Assembly: GCA_963801045.1 (NCBI GenBank)
Contig: CAWDDC010000003.1
Span: 186,001 to 250,000, forward strand
Reading direction: 5' to 3'
Origin: JACCWP01 sp963801045
GTDB lineage: Bacteria; Actinomycetota; Actinomycetes; Propionibacteriales; Nocardioidaceae
DNA: 64,000 nt
Position 1 is the stretch's first letter; each line of letters opens with the position of its first letter. The notes under the pieces are model-generated. The model did no database searches. It had not been told where the DNA came from and was given only the letters and a program-made list of their open reading frames with translations. Shown here in pieces: positions 43,713-52,287 of this stretch. The position numbers were made by a program, and so were the translations under genes.

Positions 43713-43964
43713 GTGGACTGGCGTCACCGCTCCGCGTGCCTCGACGAGGACCCGGAGCTGTTCTTCCCGATCGGCAACACCGGTCCGGCCCTCCTCCAGA
43801 TCGAGGAGGCCAAGGCCGTGTGCCGCCGATGTGACGTGCGCGAGCAGTGCCTGTCCTGGGCGTTGGAGTCCGGGCAGGACCACGGCGTCTGGGGCGGTCT
43901 GAGCGAGGACGAGCGGCGGGCGCTCAAGCGCCGCAACGCCCGCGCCCGGCTCCGCACCGCCTGA
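43713..43964 (+). CDS. whiB1: WhiB-family iron-sulfur transcription regulator, WhiB1-like
   Basis: 83 residues, intact, GTG at 43713 with AAGGAG upstream. Four cysteines at 9, 37, 40 and 46 (SACLDED; AVCRRCDVREQCL) bind a 4Fe-4S cluster; GVWGGLSEDERRALKRR is the GVWGG turn with the basic DNA-binding tail. The cysteine positions are the same as in mycobacterial WhiB1, an essential NO-sensitive partner of the housekeeping sigma factor (family knowledge), and the neighbour pdtaS is also conserved. Confidence 0.95.
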   Translation: MDWRHRSACLDEDPELFFPIGNTGPALLQIEEAKAVCRRCDVREQCLSWALESGQDHGVWGGLSEDERRALKRRNARARLRTA

Positions 43965-44057
43965 GGTCCGCCGCAGCTGATCTCCCGCACGAGCCCCGGC
44001 CGCACCGGCCGGGGCTCGCGCACGTCCCGGTCCGGCGGACAGGCCGGCATCGCGGGA

Positions 44058-45559
44058 TCAGGGCACGGCGTCCGGGCTCCGCAGCGGCACCTCCAGCGTG
44101 ACCACGGTCCCCGGCCGCCCGCCGTCCGGCCGCTCCGGGCCTGCCGCGAACCGGAGCCGCCCGCCGAGCTCGGACTCCACCAGCGTGCGGACGATCGCGA
44201 TCCCGAGGCTCGCCGGTGTCGTAGGGGTCGAAGCCGGCCGGCAGCCCGCGCCCGTCGTCGTCCACCGCCACGTCCAACCGGCCGCGCGCTGCGGGTCACG
44301 GTGATCCCGACCCGGCCCGGCTCCTCCCCGAACCCGTGCTCGACCGCGTTCTGCAGCAGCTCGGTGAGCACCATCGACAGCGAGGTCGCGAGCTCGGCGG
44401 GCAGGCTGCCGAACGAGCCGGTGCGAGCAGGACGTGACGGGCGCGTCCGACGACGACACCTCGACCACCATCGCCCGCAGCCGGTCGGACACGTCGTCGA
44501 AGTCGACCGTCTCGTCGAACGACTGGCTCAGCGTCTCGTGCACCAGCGCGATCGCCCCCACCCGGCGGGTCGCCTCCTCCAGCGCGACCCGCGCCTCCGG
44601 CTCGCGCATCCGGCGCGACTGCAGCCGCAGCAGGGCGGCCACGGTCTGCAGGTTGTTCTTCACCCGGTGGTGGATCTCGCGGATGGTCGCCTCCTTGGTC
44701 ACCAGCTCCCGCTCGCGGCGTCGCAGCTCGGTGACGTCGCGCAGCAGCAGCAGCGACCCGCTCCACACGCCGGCGCTGAGCAGCGGCATCGCGCGCACGA
44801 TCAGCGACGCGTGCTCGTTCTCCATCTCGGTGGCGCTCGGCGAGCGTCCGGACACGACCGCGGTCACCGCCTCGTCGACCGGGCCGGTCGGGCGAGGGCA
44901 CCAGGTCGCGGGTGGTCGCGGCCAGGTGCTGGCCCACCAGGTCGCCGATCAGGCCCAGCCGGCGGAACGCCGACAGCGCGTTCGGGCTGGCGTACGTCAC
45001 CAGGCCGGCGGCGTCGGTGCGGACGAAGCCGTCGCCCACCCGCATCGAGTCGGCCAGCTCGGAGCGCTCCCCGAGGTAGGGGAAGTGCCCCTCGGAGATC
45101 ATCCGGGCGAGGTCGGCCGCGGTCTGCAGGTACGACAGCTCCAGCCGGCTGGGGGTGCGGATGCCCGAGCAGGTTGGTCGAACGGGCGACCACCCCGATC
45201 AGCCGCTCGCCGCGGCGCACCGGGATCGCCTCGACCCGTACCGGCACCTCGTCGCGCCACTCGGGGTCGCCCTCGCGGGCGATCCGCCCGTCCGTCCACG
45301 CGCTGTCGAGCAGCGCCCGGCGCCCGCGCGGGACGAAGGCACCCACGACGTCGTCGAGGTGGGCGGTCGGGCCCGTCGTCGGGCGCATCTGGGCGCCGGC
45401 CCAGAAGCCGTGGTCCTCGGCGTCGGGCAGCCACAGGATGAGGTCGGCGAAGGACAGGTCCGCGATGATCTGCCAGTCGGCGACCAGCCGGTGCAGCCAG
45501 TCGACGTCGGCCGGCCCGAGCGTGGTGTGGTGGCGGACCACGTCGTCGAGCGAGGGCAC
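44058..45559 (-). CDS. pdtaS: PdtaS-like sensor histidine kinase (several frame breaks)
   Basis: About 500 residues, soluble: an N-terminal GAF-like domain (DVVRHHTTLGPADVDWLHRLVADWQIIADLSFADLILW), a PAS-like domain (GDGFVRTDAAGLVTYASPNALSAFRRLG), then HisKA_2 with the phospho-accepting His in ATIREIHHRVKNNLQTVAALLRLQSRR, and a split ATPase domain (MVLTELLQNAVEHGFG, VDDDGRGLPAGFDP, LGIAIVRTLVESELGG). Breaks near 45165, 44890, 44425, 44290 and 44210 interrupt the frame, but homology continues. In mycobacteria PdtaS acts with the RNA-binding antiterminator PdtaR; no PdtaR is in this window. GTG at 45559. Confidence 0.9.
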
Positions 45560-45657
45560 GCACGCAGCGTAGGCGCGGCACCCGCGGGCCGGTCCGCCGC
45601 TCCAGGGATGAGAAAGCAGACAACCGGCGCTGACCGGGACGAGCCGGACATGCGACC

Positions 45658-46593
45658 ATGTGCTCCGTGGTCGACGGTTACTGGCTCGCGGTGCTCGCCG
45701 GTGGCGCCGACGTGCCGGTCGACCGCCCGCTCGACGACCTGACCGCCGAGCTGGTGGGCATGCTCGGCGATCCGGAGCCCCGGCGCCGCGACCGGATCGC
45801 CTACACCGTGCTCTCCAGCTGGATCCGGCACGGCGTCTACGACGACCTGCTGCTCGGCATCGGCGACGGCGTGCTGCGGGGCCTCGGCCGCGGACTGGGC
45901 GAGGACGGCACCGACAGCGTGCTGCGGCGGTCGTTCTCCGCGCGGGTGCTGACCCAGGTGATCGCGCGGGACAACGAGGTGCACCTGCTCACCGACGACA
46001 CGGTGCTGCGCTGGGGCGACCGGGGCAGCGGCTGGCTGCTGCGCGAGCGGGACCTGCGCGGGTTCGTGCCCGGACGCGGCTGGGCCCACGCGGCCGCCCA
46101 CGGCGCCGACCTGGTCGGCATGCTGTCCCGCTCGCGGCACTTCCGGGCACCGGAGCTGAGCGTGCTGCTCGACGTGGTGGCCGAGCGGCTGCTGTCGTCC
46201 ACGCACTACGTGCTGTGCCACGGCGAGGACGACCGGATGGCCTACGCCGTGATGGCGCTGCTGCACCGCAACCTGGTCGACGAGCAGACGCTCGAGCGCT
46301 GGCTGGTGCGGCTGGGCGACGGCATCCGCCGCGGCCGCGAGCCCGACCCGGACCTGACCGAGTGGCCGACCGCTGCGGCCTCCAACACCCGGGCCTTCCT
46401 GCGCGCGCTGCACCTGCAGCTGGCGATCGGCGTACGCGGCCGCGACGACATGGCCGGCGACGCCGCCCTGTTCGGCGAGCCTCCCCGCGACCGCGCCGAC
46501 CTGCTGCTCGGCCTGATCGACCAGCAGCGGGCGGCCAGCCCGTGGCTGTTCGGCACCCCCGGACGCCGCGCGCTCGCCCCCCTGACGGGCTGA
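45658..46593 (+). CDS. DUF2785 domain-containing protein
   Basis: 311 residues, intact, rich in Leu, Arg and Asp, with an all-helical repeat look (ELVGMLGDPEPRRRDRIAYTVLSSWIRHG; FSARVLTQVIARDNE; GWAHAAAHGADLVGML; FLRALHLQLAIGVR). The motif GRGWAHAAAHGADL is the clearest mark of DUF2785. Function unknown. Start ATG at 45658; GTG codons a little downstream are alternatives. Divergent from pdtaS. Confidence 0.8.
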   Translation: MCSVVDGYWLAVLAGGADVPVDRPLDDLTAELVGMLGDPEPRRRDRIAYTVLSSWIRHGVYDDLLLGIGDGVLRGLGRGLGEDGTDSVLRRSFSARVLTQVIARDNEVHLLTDDTVLRWGDRGSGWLLRERDLRGFVPGRGWAHAAAHGADLVGMLSRSRHFRAPELSVLLDVVAERLLSSTHYVLCHGEDDRMAYAVMALLHRNLVDEQTLERWLVRLGDGIRRGREPDPDLTEWPTAAASNTRAFLRALHLQLAIGVRGRDDMAGDAALFGEPPRDRADLLLGLIDQQRAASPWLFGTPGRRALAPLTG

Positions 46594-46605
46594 CATCGCC
46601 CCTCG

Positions 46606-46693
46606 GGTTTCCCAAGGTCACGTGGGAAACCGAGGCTCCCCCTGTGTTGTGACACGGGGGAACCTTCGGTTTCCCGGGCTCCCTTGGGAAACC
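46606..46693. repeat. Compound palindrome B
   Basis: An 88-base hairpin with arms of about 42 bases. Outer 22-base units at 46608-46629 and 46670-46691 (TTTCCC...GGGAAA with AAGG/CCTT inside) are nearly the same as in element A at 18.5 kb. The inner arms CCCCCTGTGT / ACACGGGGG close on a TTGTG loop. Unlike element A it lies between two genes of the same direction, 13 bases after the DUF2785 stop and 48 before the next start, so it may be a terminator or an mRNA 3'-end stabiliser. Confidence 0.8.
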
Positions 46694-46740
46694 GGACCCC
46701 GTCTGGAACTGGTCGAAGCCGGGTCGTAGGCTCCGAGCCC

Positions 46741-48397
46741 ATGACCACCACCCAGGAGGGCCACGGGGGCGACCTCGCGGTCAGCGTCGCGCGGGCGCAC
46801 GGCGTCGAGACCATGTTCACGCTGTCGGGCGCGCACGTGTTCCCGATGTACGACGGGGCGGTCAAGGCGGACCCCCCGATGCGGCTGGTCGACGTCCGGC
46901 ACGAGCAGACGGCCGTGTTCGCCGCCGAGGCCACCGGCAAGCTGACCCGCACGCCGGGTCTCGCGGTGCTGACCGCCGGTCCCGGGGTGACGAACGGCGT
47001 ATCCGCGATCGCGCAGGCGTCGTTCTCGGGGTCTCCGCTGCTGGTCGTGGGCGGCAGGGCGCCGGCTTGGAGCTGGGGTCGGGGATCGCTGCAGGAGCTG
47101 GACCACCCGCCGCTGCTCGCCCCGGTCACCAAGCTGGCCGAGACCGTCCAGGCCGCCGACCAGGTCGCCGACCGGGTCGATGCCGGGCTGTCGCTCGCGT
47201 CGACGCCGCACCGGGGTCCGGTGTTCCTCGACGTGCCGATGGACCACTTCTTCAGCCGGGCCGAGGTGCCGATGCCGCCGGCGCCGACGCGTGCCCGGAC
47301 CGAGCCCGACCCCGACCACGTCGCGGCGGCGGCCGCGCTGCTCGCGGCCGCCGAGCGGCCGGTGCTGGTGCTCGGCACCGACGTGTGGTCGGACGGGGCC
47401 GAGCAGGCCGCCCAGCGGCTGGCGCACGAGCTCGGGCTCCCGGTGGTCGCCAACGGCATGGGCCGCGGGACTGGTGCCCGCCGGCGACCCGCTGCTGGTC
47501 ACCAAGGCGCGCGGCACGGCGTTCGGGCAGTGCGATCTCGCGGTCGTGGTCGGCGCCCCCCTCGACTTCCGTCTCGGCTACGGGTCGTTCGGCGGCAAGG
47601 AGGGCGCGCCCGCGGCGCAGGTCGTGCACGTGGCCGACTCCCCGGGCCAGGTGTCCGGGCACGCCGAGCTGGCGGCGTCGGTCGCCGGCGACCTCACCGC
47701 CGCCCTCGACGGCATCCTCGCCGGGGTCCAGCAGGCCCGGCAGCGCGCCGACACCTCCACCTGGCTCGAGCTGCTGCGGGCGGGGGTCGCCGCGACGATC
47801 GAGAAGGACGCCGAGCTGCTGCGGGCAGACACCGACCCGATCCACCCGGCCCGGATCTACGGCGAGCTGCTCCCCCGGCTGGCCGACGACTCCGTGGTGA
47901 TCGGCGACGGCGGCGACTTCGTGTCGTTCGCCGGCAAGTACGTCGAGCCGGCCGCTCCCGGCGGGTGGCTCGACCCGGGTCCGTACGGATGTCTGGGCGC
48001 GGGTCTCGGCGCGGCCATCGGGGCCCGGATCGCCCGTCCGTCGGCGCAGGTGGTGCTGCTGCTCGGCGACGGCGCAGCCGGCATGTCGCTGATGGACGTC
48101 GACACCCTGGTCCGCCACGACCTGCCGGTGGTGATGATCGTCGGCAACAACTCCACCTGGGGACTGGAGAAGGGACCGATGCAGATGCTGTACGGCTATC
48201 ACGTGGCCGCCGACCTCGCGCCGGGCACACGCTACGACGACGTGGCCAAGGCGCTCGGCGCCGACGGCGAGACGGTGACCGACCCCGGTGCCATCGGGGC
48301 GGCGCTGGACCGGGCGTTCGCCGCTTCCGGGCCGTACCTCGTCAACGTGCTCACCGACCCCGAGGCGGCCTACCCGCGCAAGACGACCGGGATCTGA
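46741..48397 (+). CDS. ThDP-dependent acetolactate synthase-like enzyme (one frame break)
   Basis: About 552 residues. Pyrimidine domain: RAHGVETMFTLSGAHVFPMYDG, VDVRHEQTAVFAAEATGKLTR (catalytic Glu), GPGVTNGVSAIAQASFSGSPLLVV. Central domain follows; a one-base break near 47467 separates it. PP domain: SVVIGDGGDFVSFAGKYVEP, LLLGDGAAGMSLMDVDTLVRHDLPVVMIVGNNSTWG, the GDG-NN ThDP/Mg motif. Close in layout to IlvB/IlvG and oxalyl-CoA decarboxylase. It stands alone without an ilvN regulatory subunit, so a biosynthetic AHAS role is uncertain. Confidence 0.88.
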
Positions 48398-48435
48398 TCG
48401 TGGCGGACGGCGTGGGCACGGACCGGACGCGATTG

Positions 48436-48918
48436 ATGGAGATCCGACGAGTGCGCCCGGACGAGCTGGCCGCGGTCGGTGAGCTGACGGTCGAGGCCTA
48501 CGACGTCGACGGCTACGCCGAGCCCGCCTACGTCGATCGGCTGCGCGACACGGCGGTGCGCGACCGCGAGGCCGAGGTGTGGGTGGCGGTCGGCGATGAC
48601 GGGGTCGTGCTCGGCTGCGTGACCTACTGCCCGCCCGGCTCACCGTGGCGCGAGATCGCGACGGACGACTCCGAGGGCGAGTTCCGGATGCTCGCGGTCT
48701 CGCCGACCGCCCGGCGGCGCGGCATCGCCCGGCAGCTGGTCCAGCTGTGCGTCGACCGCAGTCGCGCGCTCGGCCAACCCCGGCTGGTGCTCTGCAGCGA
48801 GAAGCGGATGGTCAACGCGCGGCAGCTGTACGCGGCCTTCGGGTTCGTCCGGCTGCCCGACCGCGACTGGAGCCCGCTTCCCGGAGTCGACCTGCTCGCG
48901 TACGCCCTCGACCTCTGA
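48436..48918 (+). CDS. GNAT family N-acetyltransferase
   Basis: 160 residues from the ATG at 48436 (MEIRRVRPDELAAVGELTVEAYDVDGYAEP). Acetyl-CoA loop: EFRMLAVSPTARRRGIARQLVQLCVDR; C-terminal NARQLYAAFGFVRLPDRDW. A GTG at 48400 in the same frame, 3 bases past the previous stop, would add 12 residues and couple it to the ThDP enzyme gene. Substrate unknown. Confidence 0.88.
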   Translation: MEIRRVRPDELAAVGELTVEAYDVDGYAEPAYVDRLRDTAVRDREAEVWVAVGDDGVVLGCVTYCPPGSPWREIATDDSEGEFRMLAVSPTARRRGIARQLVQLCVDRSRALGQPRLVLCSEKRMVNARQLYAAFGFVRLPDRDWSPLPGVDLLAYALDL

Positions 48919-48937
48919 GGTCTGCCGCCCGCCCTCC

Positions 48938-48997
48938 CGGACGAATGTCGTGACATCCGGGTCGCCATGGCCACCGCAATGGCACGACATCGGTCCG
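48938..48997. terminator. Hairpin between convergent GNAT and thioesterase genes (element D)
   Basis: Arms CGGACGAATGTCGTGACAT and ATGGCACGACATCGGTCCG pair over 16 of 19 positions around a 22-base loop. Each arm contains the near-palindrome ATGTCGTGACAT, so the build resembles the nested palindromes A-C, though the sequence differs. It fits a bidirectional terminator. Confidence 0.7.
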
Positions 48998-49024
48998 CCG
49001 CACCGCGCGACCGCCCCGCGGGGG

Positions 49025-49408
49025 TCAGGGCAGGCGGGAGAGGAAGCGGTCCCGGCCGACGGCCACCCGGGTGATCTCACCGTGGGCGACCACCTTGCCG
49101 GCGTCGTCGTGCGCGACCACCTCGAAGCGCAGCAGCCGCCCGTCGGTGTGGGCCAGCACCGCGGTCACGTCGACCGAGGCGCCGACCGGGGTCGGGTGCA
49201 GGTGCTCCAGCGAGACCCGGGTGCCGACACTGGTGGTGCCGTCCGGGATGCCGTCGGAAAGGGCCGCGCAGGTCGCGGCCTCGCACCAGGCGAGCAGCCG
49301 CGGGGTCGCGAGCACGGGCACGTCACCGCTGCCCAATGCCGTCGCCGTGTCCTCGGCACCGACGACGTGGCGTGCCGACGCGCGGGTGCCAGGATCGGGC
49401 AGGGCCAC
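49025..49408 (-). CDS. Hotdog-fold thioesterase (fluoroacetyl-CoA thioesterase-like)
   Basis: 127 residues, intact. Hotdog elements: VLATPRLLAWCEAATCAAL with the long helix, GTTSVGTRVSLEHLHPTPVGASVDVTAVL, LLRFEVVAHDDAGKVVAHGEITRVAV. VGTRVSLEHLHPTPVG is the FlK-like core with a conserved His. Probably hydrolyses an acyl-CoA; substrate unknown. The ATG at 49408 faces the bL37 gene. Confidence 0.85.
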   Translation of the reverse strand: MALPDPGTRASARHVVGAEDTATALGSGDVPVLATPRLLAWCEAATCAALSDGIPDGTTSVGTRVSLEHLHPTPVGASVDVTAVLAHTDGRLLRFEVVAHDDAGKVVAHGEITRVAVGRDRFLSRLP

Positions 49409-49488
49409 CGGAGTCCTCCGATTCGTACCGTCGTGGGTCGACCTGCGACACTAGCGGGGCTGACCGCAGTACCGAGGAGGACGACCCG

Positions 49489-49563
49489 ATGGGCAAGACC
49501 GGACGCAAGCGTCGCGCTCGCCGCAAGAACAAGGCCAACCACGGCAAGCGCCCCAACGCCTGA
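49489..49563 (+). CDS. 50S ribosomal protein bL37
   Basis: Only 24 residues: MGKTGRKRRARRKNKANHGK followed by RPNA. The Arg/Lys composition and the KANHGKRPN ending match the tiny actinobacterial ribosomal protein bL37 found in mycobacterial ribosome structures (established family; my identification is by sequence memory). The ATG is preceded by GAGGAGG at 8 bases, an excellent ribosome site. Such short genes are often missed. Confidence 0.85.
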   Translation: MGKTGRKRRARRKNKANHGKRPNA

Positions 49564-49589
49564 CCTGGCCCGACCGGGCCCCAGCACGC

Positions 49590-49626
49590 CGAGAGCCCCG
49601 TACCGCACTGCGGTCCGGGGCTCTCG
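49590..49626. terminator. Bidirectional terminator after bL37 and rsrA
   Basis: CGAGAGCCCCG / CGGGGCTCTCG, perfect 11-bp stem, with an inner ACCGC/GCGGT stem, between the convergent bL37 and rsrA genes. Confidence 0.85.
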
Positions 49627-49644
49627 TGGGTCTGCTGGGATGCG

Positions 49645-49962
49645 CTAGAACGGGCGGACGGTGCCGTCGCCGCCGGGGCCCTCGCCCACGACGCGGGTCT
49701 CGGTCACCTCGAACCGGACCACCTCACGGATCGACAGCAGCACCCGCTGGCGCAGCGGCGCCGGCGCCGGCTCGTGGCAGGAGCGGGCGACCAGCTGACG
49801 GACGAGCAGGTCGAGCTCGTGCTGGTGCAGGCACGGCCCGCACTCGTCGAGGTGGTTGCCGATCTCCTCGTAGGAGGCGTCGTCGAGCTCGTGGTCGATG
49901 AACAGGTAGAGCTTGGCCAGCACGTCGCCGCAGCCGCCGGAGTGGGCGTGGTCGCCGGTCAC
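49645..49962 (-). CDS. rsrA: Zinc-binding anti-sigma factor RsrA/RshA
   Basis: 105 residues, intact. The redox-sensing zinc site of the ZAS family is complete: Cys11, His37, Cys41 and Cys44 (NHLDECGPCL), at the same numbers as in Streptomyces RsrA. Under thiol oxidation the Cys form a disulfide, zinc is lost and SigR is released (established for the family). ATG overlaps the sigR stop, so both are made together. Confidence 0.95.
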   Translation of the reverse strand: MTGDHAHSGGCGDVLAKLYLFIDHELDDASYEEIGNHLDECGPCLHQHELDLLVRQLVARSCHEPAPAPLRQRVLLSIREVVRFEVTETRVVGEGPGGDGTVRPF

Positions 49963-50630
49963 GACGGCTCACCCGCCCCGGTCGCAGCTCCGGTGGGCTC
50001 CATCCCTCGGCCCGACGCGTAGTCGGACAGACGCTCTCGCAGCTGGCGGCGGCCTCGGTGCAGCCGCGACATGACGGTGCCGATCGGGGTGCCCATGATC
50101 TCGGCGATCTCCTTGTACGCGAAGCCTTCGACGTCGGCCAGGTAGACGGCGTACCGGAAGTCCTCGGGCAGCTGGGCGAGGGCGTCCTTGACGTCGGAGT
50201 CGGGCAGGTGCTCGAGGGCCTCGACCTCGGCCGACTTGAGCCCGGCCGGGGTGTGCCCCGCAACCGCAGCCATCTGCCAGTCCTCCAGCTCCTCGGTGGG
50301 CTGCTGGACCGGCTGGCGCTGACGCTTGCGGTAGGAGTTGATGTAGGTGTTGGTGAGGATGCGGTAGAGCCAGGCCTTGAGATTGGTGCCCTCGCGGAAC
50401 TGGTGGAACGCGGCGAACGCCTTGGCGAAGGTCTCCTGGACCAGGTCCTCGGCGTCGGCGGGGTTACGGGTCATGCGCAGCGCCGCGGAGTAGAGCGGGT
50501 CGAGGAACGGCAGCGCGTCACGCTCGAAGCGTTCGGCTCGCTGCTCGTCGGTCTCGGGGCTCTGCGCGGCGCCGTCGGTCGCGACGGGCTCGTCGGGAGC
50601 GGTCGGCGCACTCTCTGAGGTCTCGGTCAT
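49959..50630 (-). CDS. sigR: ECF sigma factor SigR/SigH (thiol-oxidative stress)
   Basis: 223 residues from the ATG at 50630 (MTETSESAPTAPDEPVATDG), intact. Region 2: FLDPLYSAALRMTRNPADAEDLVQETFAKAFAAFHQF and TNLKAWLYRILTNTYINSYRKRQR. Region 4: LPEDFRYAVYLADVEGFAYKEIAEIMGTPIGTVMSRLHRGRR. The frame stays open to a GTG at 50738, 36 codons upstream, just after a SigR-type promoter; this could give a longer isoform like SigR-prime of Streptomyces. Co-encoded with its anti-sigma factor. Confidence 0.95.
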   Translation of the reverse strand: MTETSESAPTAPDEPVATDGAAQSPETDEQRAERFERDALPFLDPLYSAALRMTRNPADAEDLVQETFAKAFAAFHQFREGTNLKAWLYRILTNTYINSYRKRQRQPVQQPTEELEDWQMAAVAGHTPAGLKSAEVEALEHLPDSDVKDALAQLPEDFRYAVYLADVEGFAYKEIAEIMGTPIGTVMSRLHRGRRQLRERLSDYASGRGMEPTGAATGAGEPS

Positions 50631-50740
50631 CGCTTGCCAGCGTACTCGGGGGCTCCCCCCACGCGGCTGCGCGCCGTCGTGCAGCTCGCTCCAGGCGATG
50701 GCGGTCCCGGGACCTGTCGGTGGCGTCATCGTCAGCACGT

Positions 50741-50774
50741 GGGTTCCAACCAGGCCTCCGCGCGGGATGTTCCC
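50741..50774 (-). promoter_or_regulatory. SigR-dependent autoregulatory promoter
   Basis: On the minus strand GGGGAAC (-35, 50769-50775) and GTT (-10, 50748-50750) are separated by exactly 18 bases, matching the SigR/SigH consensus GGAAT-N18/19-GTT except one base. The predicted start of transcription lies only a few bases before the GTG at 50738, so the transcript would be almost leaderless for the extended isoform. Confidence 0.65.
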
Positions 50775-50783
50775 CCCGCCGGC

Positions 50784-51444
50784 TCAGACGGTGAGACCCG
50801 CGTGCTGCAGTGTCCAGTCGCCGACCACGACCCGCGACCGCGTCGAGCGCGACGTCTGCGGCCTCCCGGCCGCCGTCACCGGCCCGGACGGCGAAGCCGT
50901 GGTCGGCCCCCGGCACCACGACCAGCCGGCGGCGCGGGGTACGGAACGGGGCCAGCTCGGCCGGGGTGGCGAACGGGTCCCGCGACCCCTGCACCACCAG
51001 CGTCGGCAGACCGACGGCGGTCAGCTCGCCGGCCCGCGAGCGCTCGGGACGACCGGGCGGGTGCAGCGGGAACGCGAGCGCCAGCACGCCGACGGCGCCC
51101 ACCTGCTCGGCGGTGCGGCAGGCGACCCGGGCGCCGGCGCTGCGCCCACCGACCACCACCGGGTTGCGCGGACGCAGGTGGTCGGCCACCGCGCGGAAGC
51201 ACACGTCGAGCACCGGCGGTGCGGACGCCACCCGCTTGCCGGCGACCCGCCACGGCTGCTCGACGAGCACGACAGAGATGCCGCGTCGGGGCAGCAGCTG
51301 GGCCAGCCGCTGCAGGTCCACTGCCCCCACTCCCCCGCCGGCGCCGTGCCCGAGCAGCAGGGTGGCCACCGGCAGCGAGGCCTGGTGGCGGTGCACGCGA
51401 GCCGGCCCGTGCGGCGTCTCGATGGTGGTCAGCCGCGCCTTCAC
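50784..51444 (-). CDS. Alpha/beta-hydrolase, dienelactone hydrolase/KANL3-Tex30-like (frame break near the end)
   Basis: About 220 residues from the GTG at 51444 (VKARLTTIETPHGPARVHRH). LLLGHGAGGGVGAVDLQRLA is the oxyanion region, VVVGGRSAGARVACRTAEQ the nucleophile elbow with Ser, GLPTLVVQGSRDPFATP the Asp strand and VVPGADHGFAV the His. A break near 50835 leads to VVVGDWTLQHAGLTV and the stop at 50784. Eight bases separate it from the SRAP gene upstream. Confidence 0.85.
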
Positions 51445-51452
51445 CGCACCGC

Positions 51453-52238
51453 TCAGTCCTCGTCCACCGGCAGCGGGTCGACCAGCTGCGGGCCGTTGTT
51501 CTGCACGGAGTTGACCTCGCGGGACACCGGGTAGGCCTGGAGTCGCCCGGGCGCCGCGGGCACCAGCAGCCGAGCAGGGTGTCCCGCTCGGCACTGCCGT
51601 CGAGAGCGGGATCGAGCCAGGTGTCCCACCGGTCGGGCTCCACCAGCAGCGGCATCCGGTCGTGCAGGTGGCCGAGCTCGTCCTCCGCCGTCGTCGTGAG
51701 CACCGTGGACGTCCACCAGAACGCGTCGGGATCGGTCTTGTCCTTGTCGGGGTCGCGCCAGATCTCGTAGAGCCCGGCCATCGCCAGGACGCCCCCGTCG
51801 CGGGGATGGATGAAGAACGGCTGCTTGACCGGCTTGCCCTTGGCGGTGCGCTGGTCGGTCTCGTACCACTCGTAGTAGCCGTCGGCGGGCAGCAGGCACC
51901 GGCGGGCGGCGAACGCGCGCTTGAAGGCGGGCTTGTCGGCCACCGTCTCCGTGCGGGCGTTGATCATGCGGCTGCCGATCTTGGGGTCCTTGGCCCACGA
52001 CGGCACCAGGCCCCAGCGCAGCACGGTCAGCTGCCGCACCGGGTCGGCGTCGCGCTCGCGGTGGGGACGGCGCGTCACGATCGCCGGCACCGGCTTGGTC
52101 GGCGCGACGTTGTAGTCGCGCTCGAGCCGCTGCAGGATGTCGCCGCCGGTCGCGGCGAGCCGGCGGTCGACGTGGTCGACCTCGAACTCCTCGACCAGGT
52201 CCTCCGGCGACCGGCTGGCCGCGTACCTCCCGCACATG
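51453..52238 (-). CDS. SOS response-associated peptidase (SRAP, YedK/HMCES family; one frame break)
   Basis: About 261 residues from MCGRYAASRSPEDLVEEFEV at 52238. Cys2, exposed after Met removal, forms a stable thiazolidine crosslink with abasic sites in single-stranded DNA (established for YedK/HMCES). Further motifs: DYNVAPTKPVPAIV (Asn), RWGLVPSWAKDPKIGSRMINARTETVADKPAF, CLLPADGYYEWY (Glu) and DELGHLHDRMPLLV (His). A break near 51570 shifts the last 40 residues. Same position as the mycobacterial orthologue Rv3226c, next to sigH and aroA. Confidence 0.93.
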   Translation of the reverse strand, partial: HVREVRGQPVAGGPGRGVRGRPRRPPARRDRRRHPAAARARLQRRADQAGAGDRDAPSPPRARRRPGAAADRAALGPGAVVGQGPQDRQPHDQRPHGDGGRQARLQARVRRPPVPAARRRLLRVVRDRPAHRQGQAGQAAVLHPSPRRGRPGDGRALRDLARPRQGQDRSRRVLVDVHGAHDDGGGRARPPARPDAAAGGARPVGHLARSRSRRQCRAGHPARLLVPAAPGRLQAYPVSREVNSVQNNGPQLVDPLPVDED

Positions 52239-52287
52239 GTCGTCAGCGTAGGCCCCGGCACCCACACGGCAGCGCCACGTATCCTGG

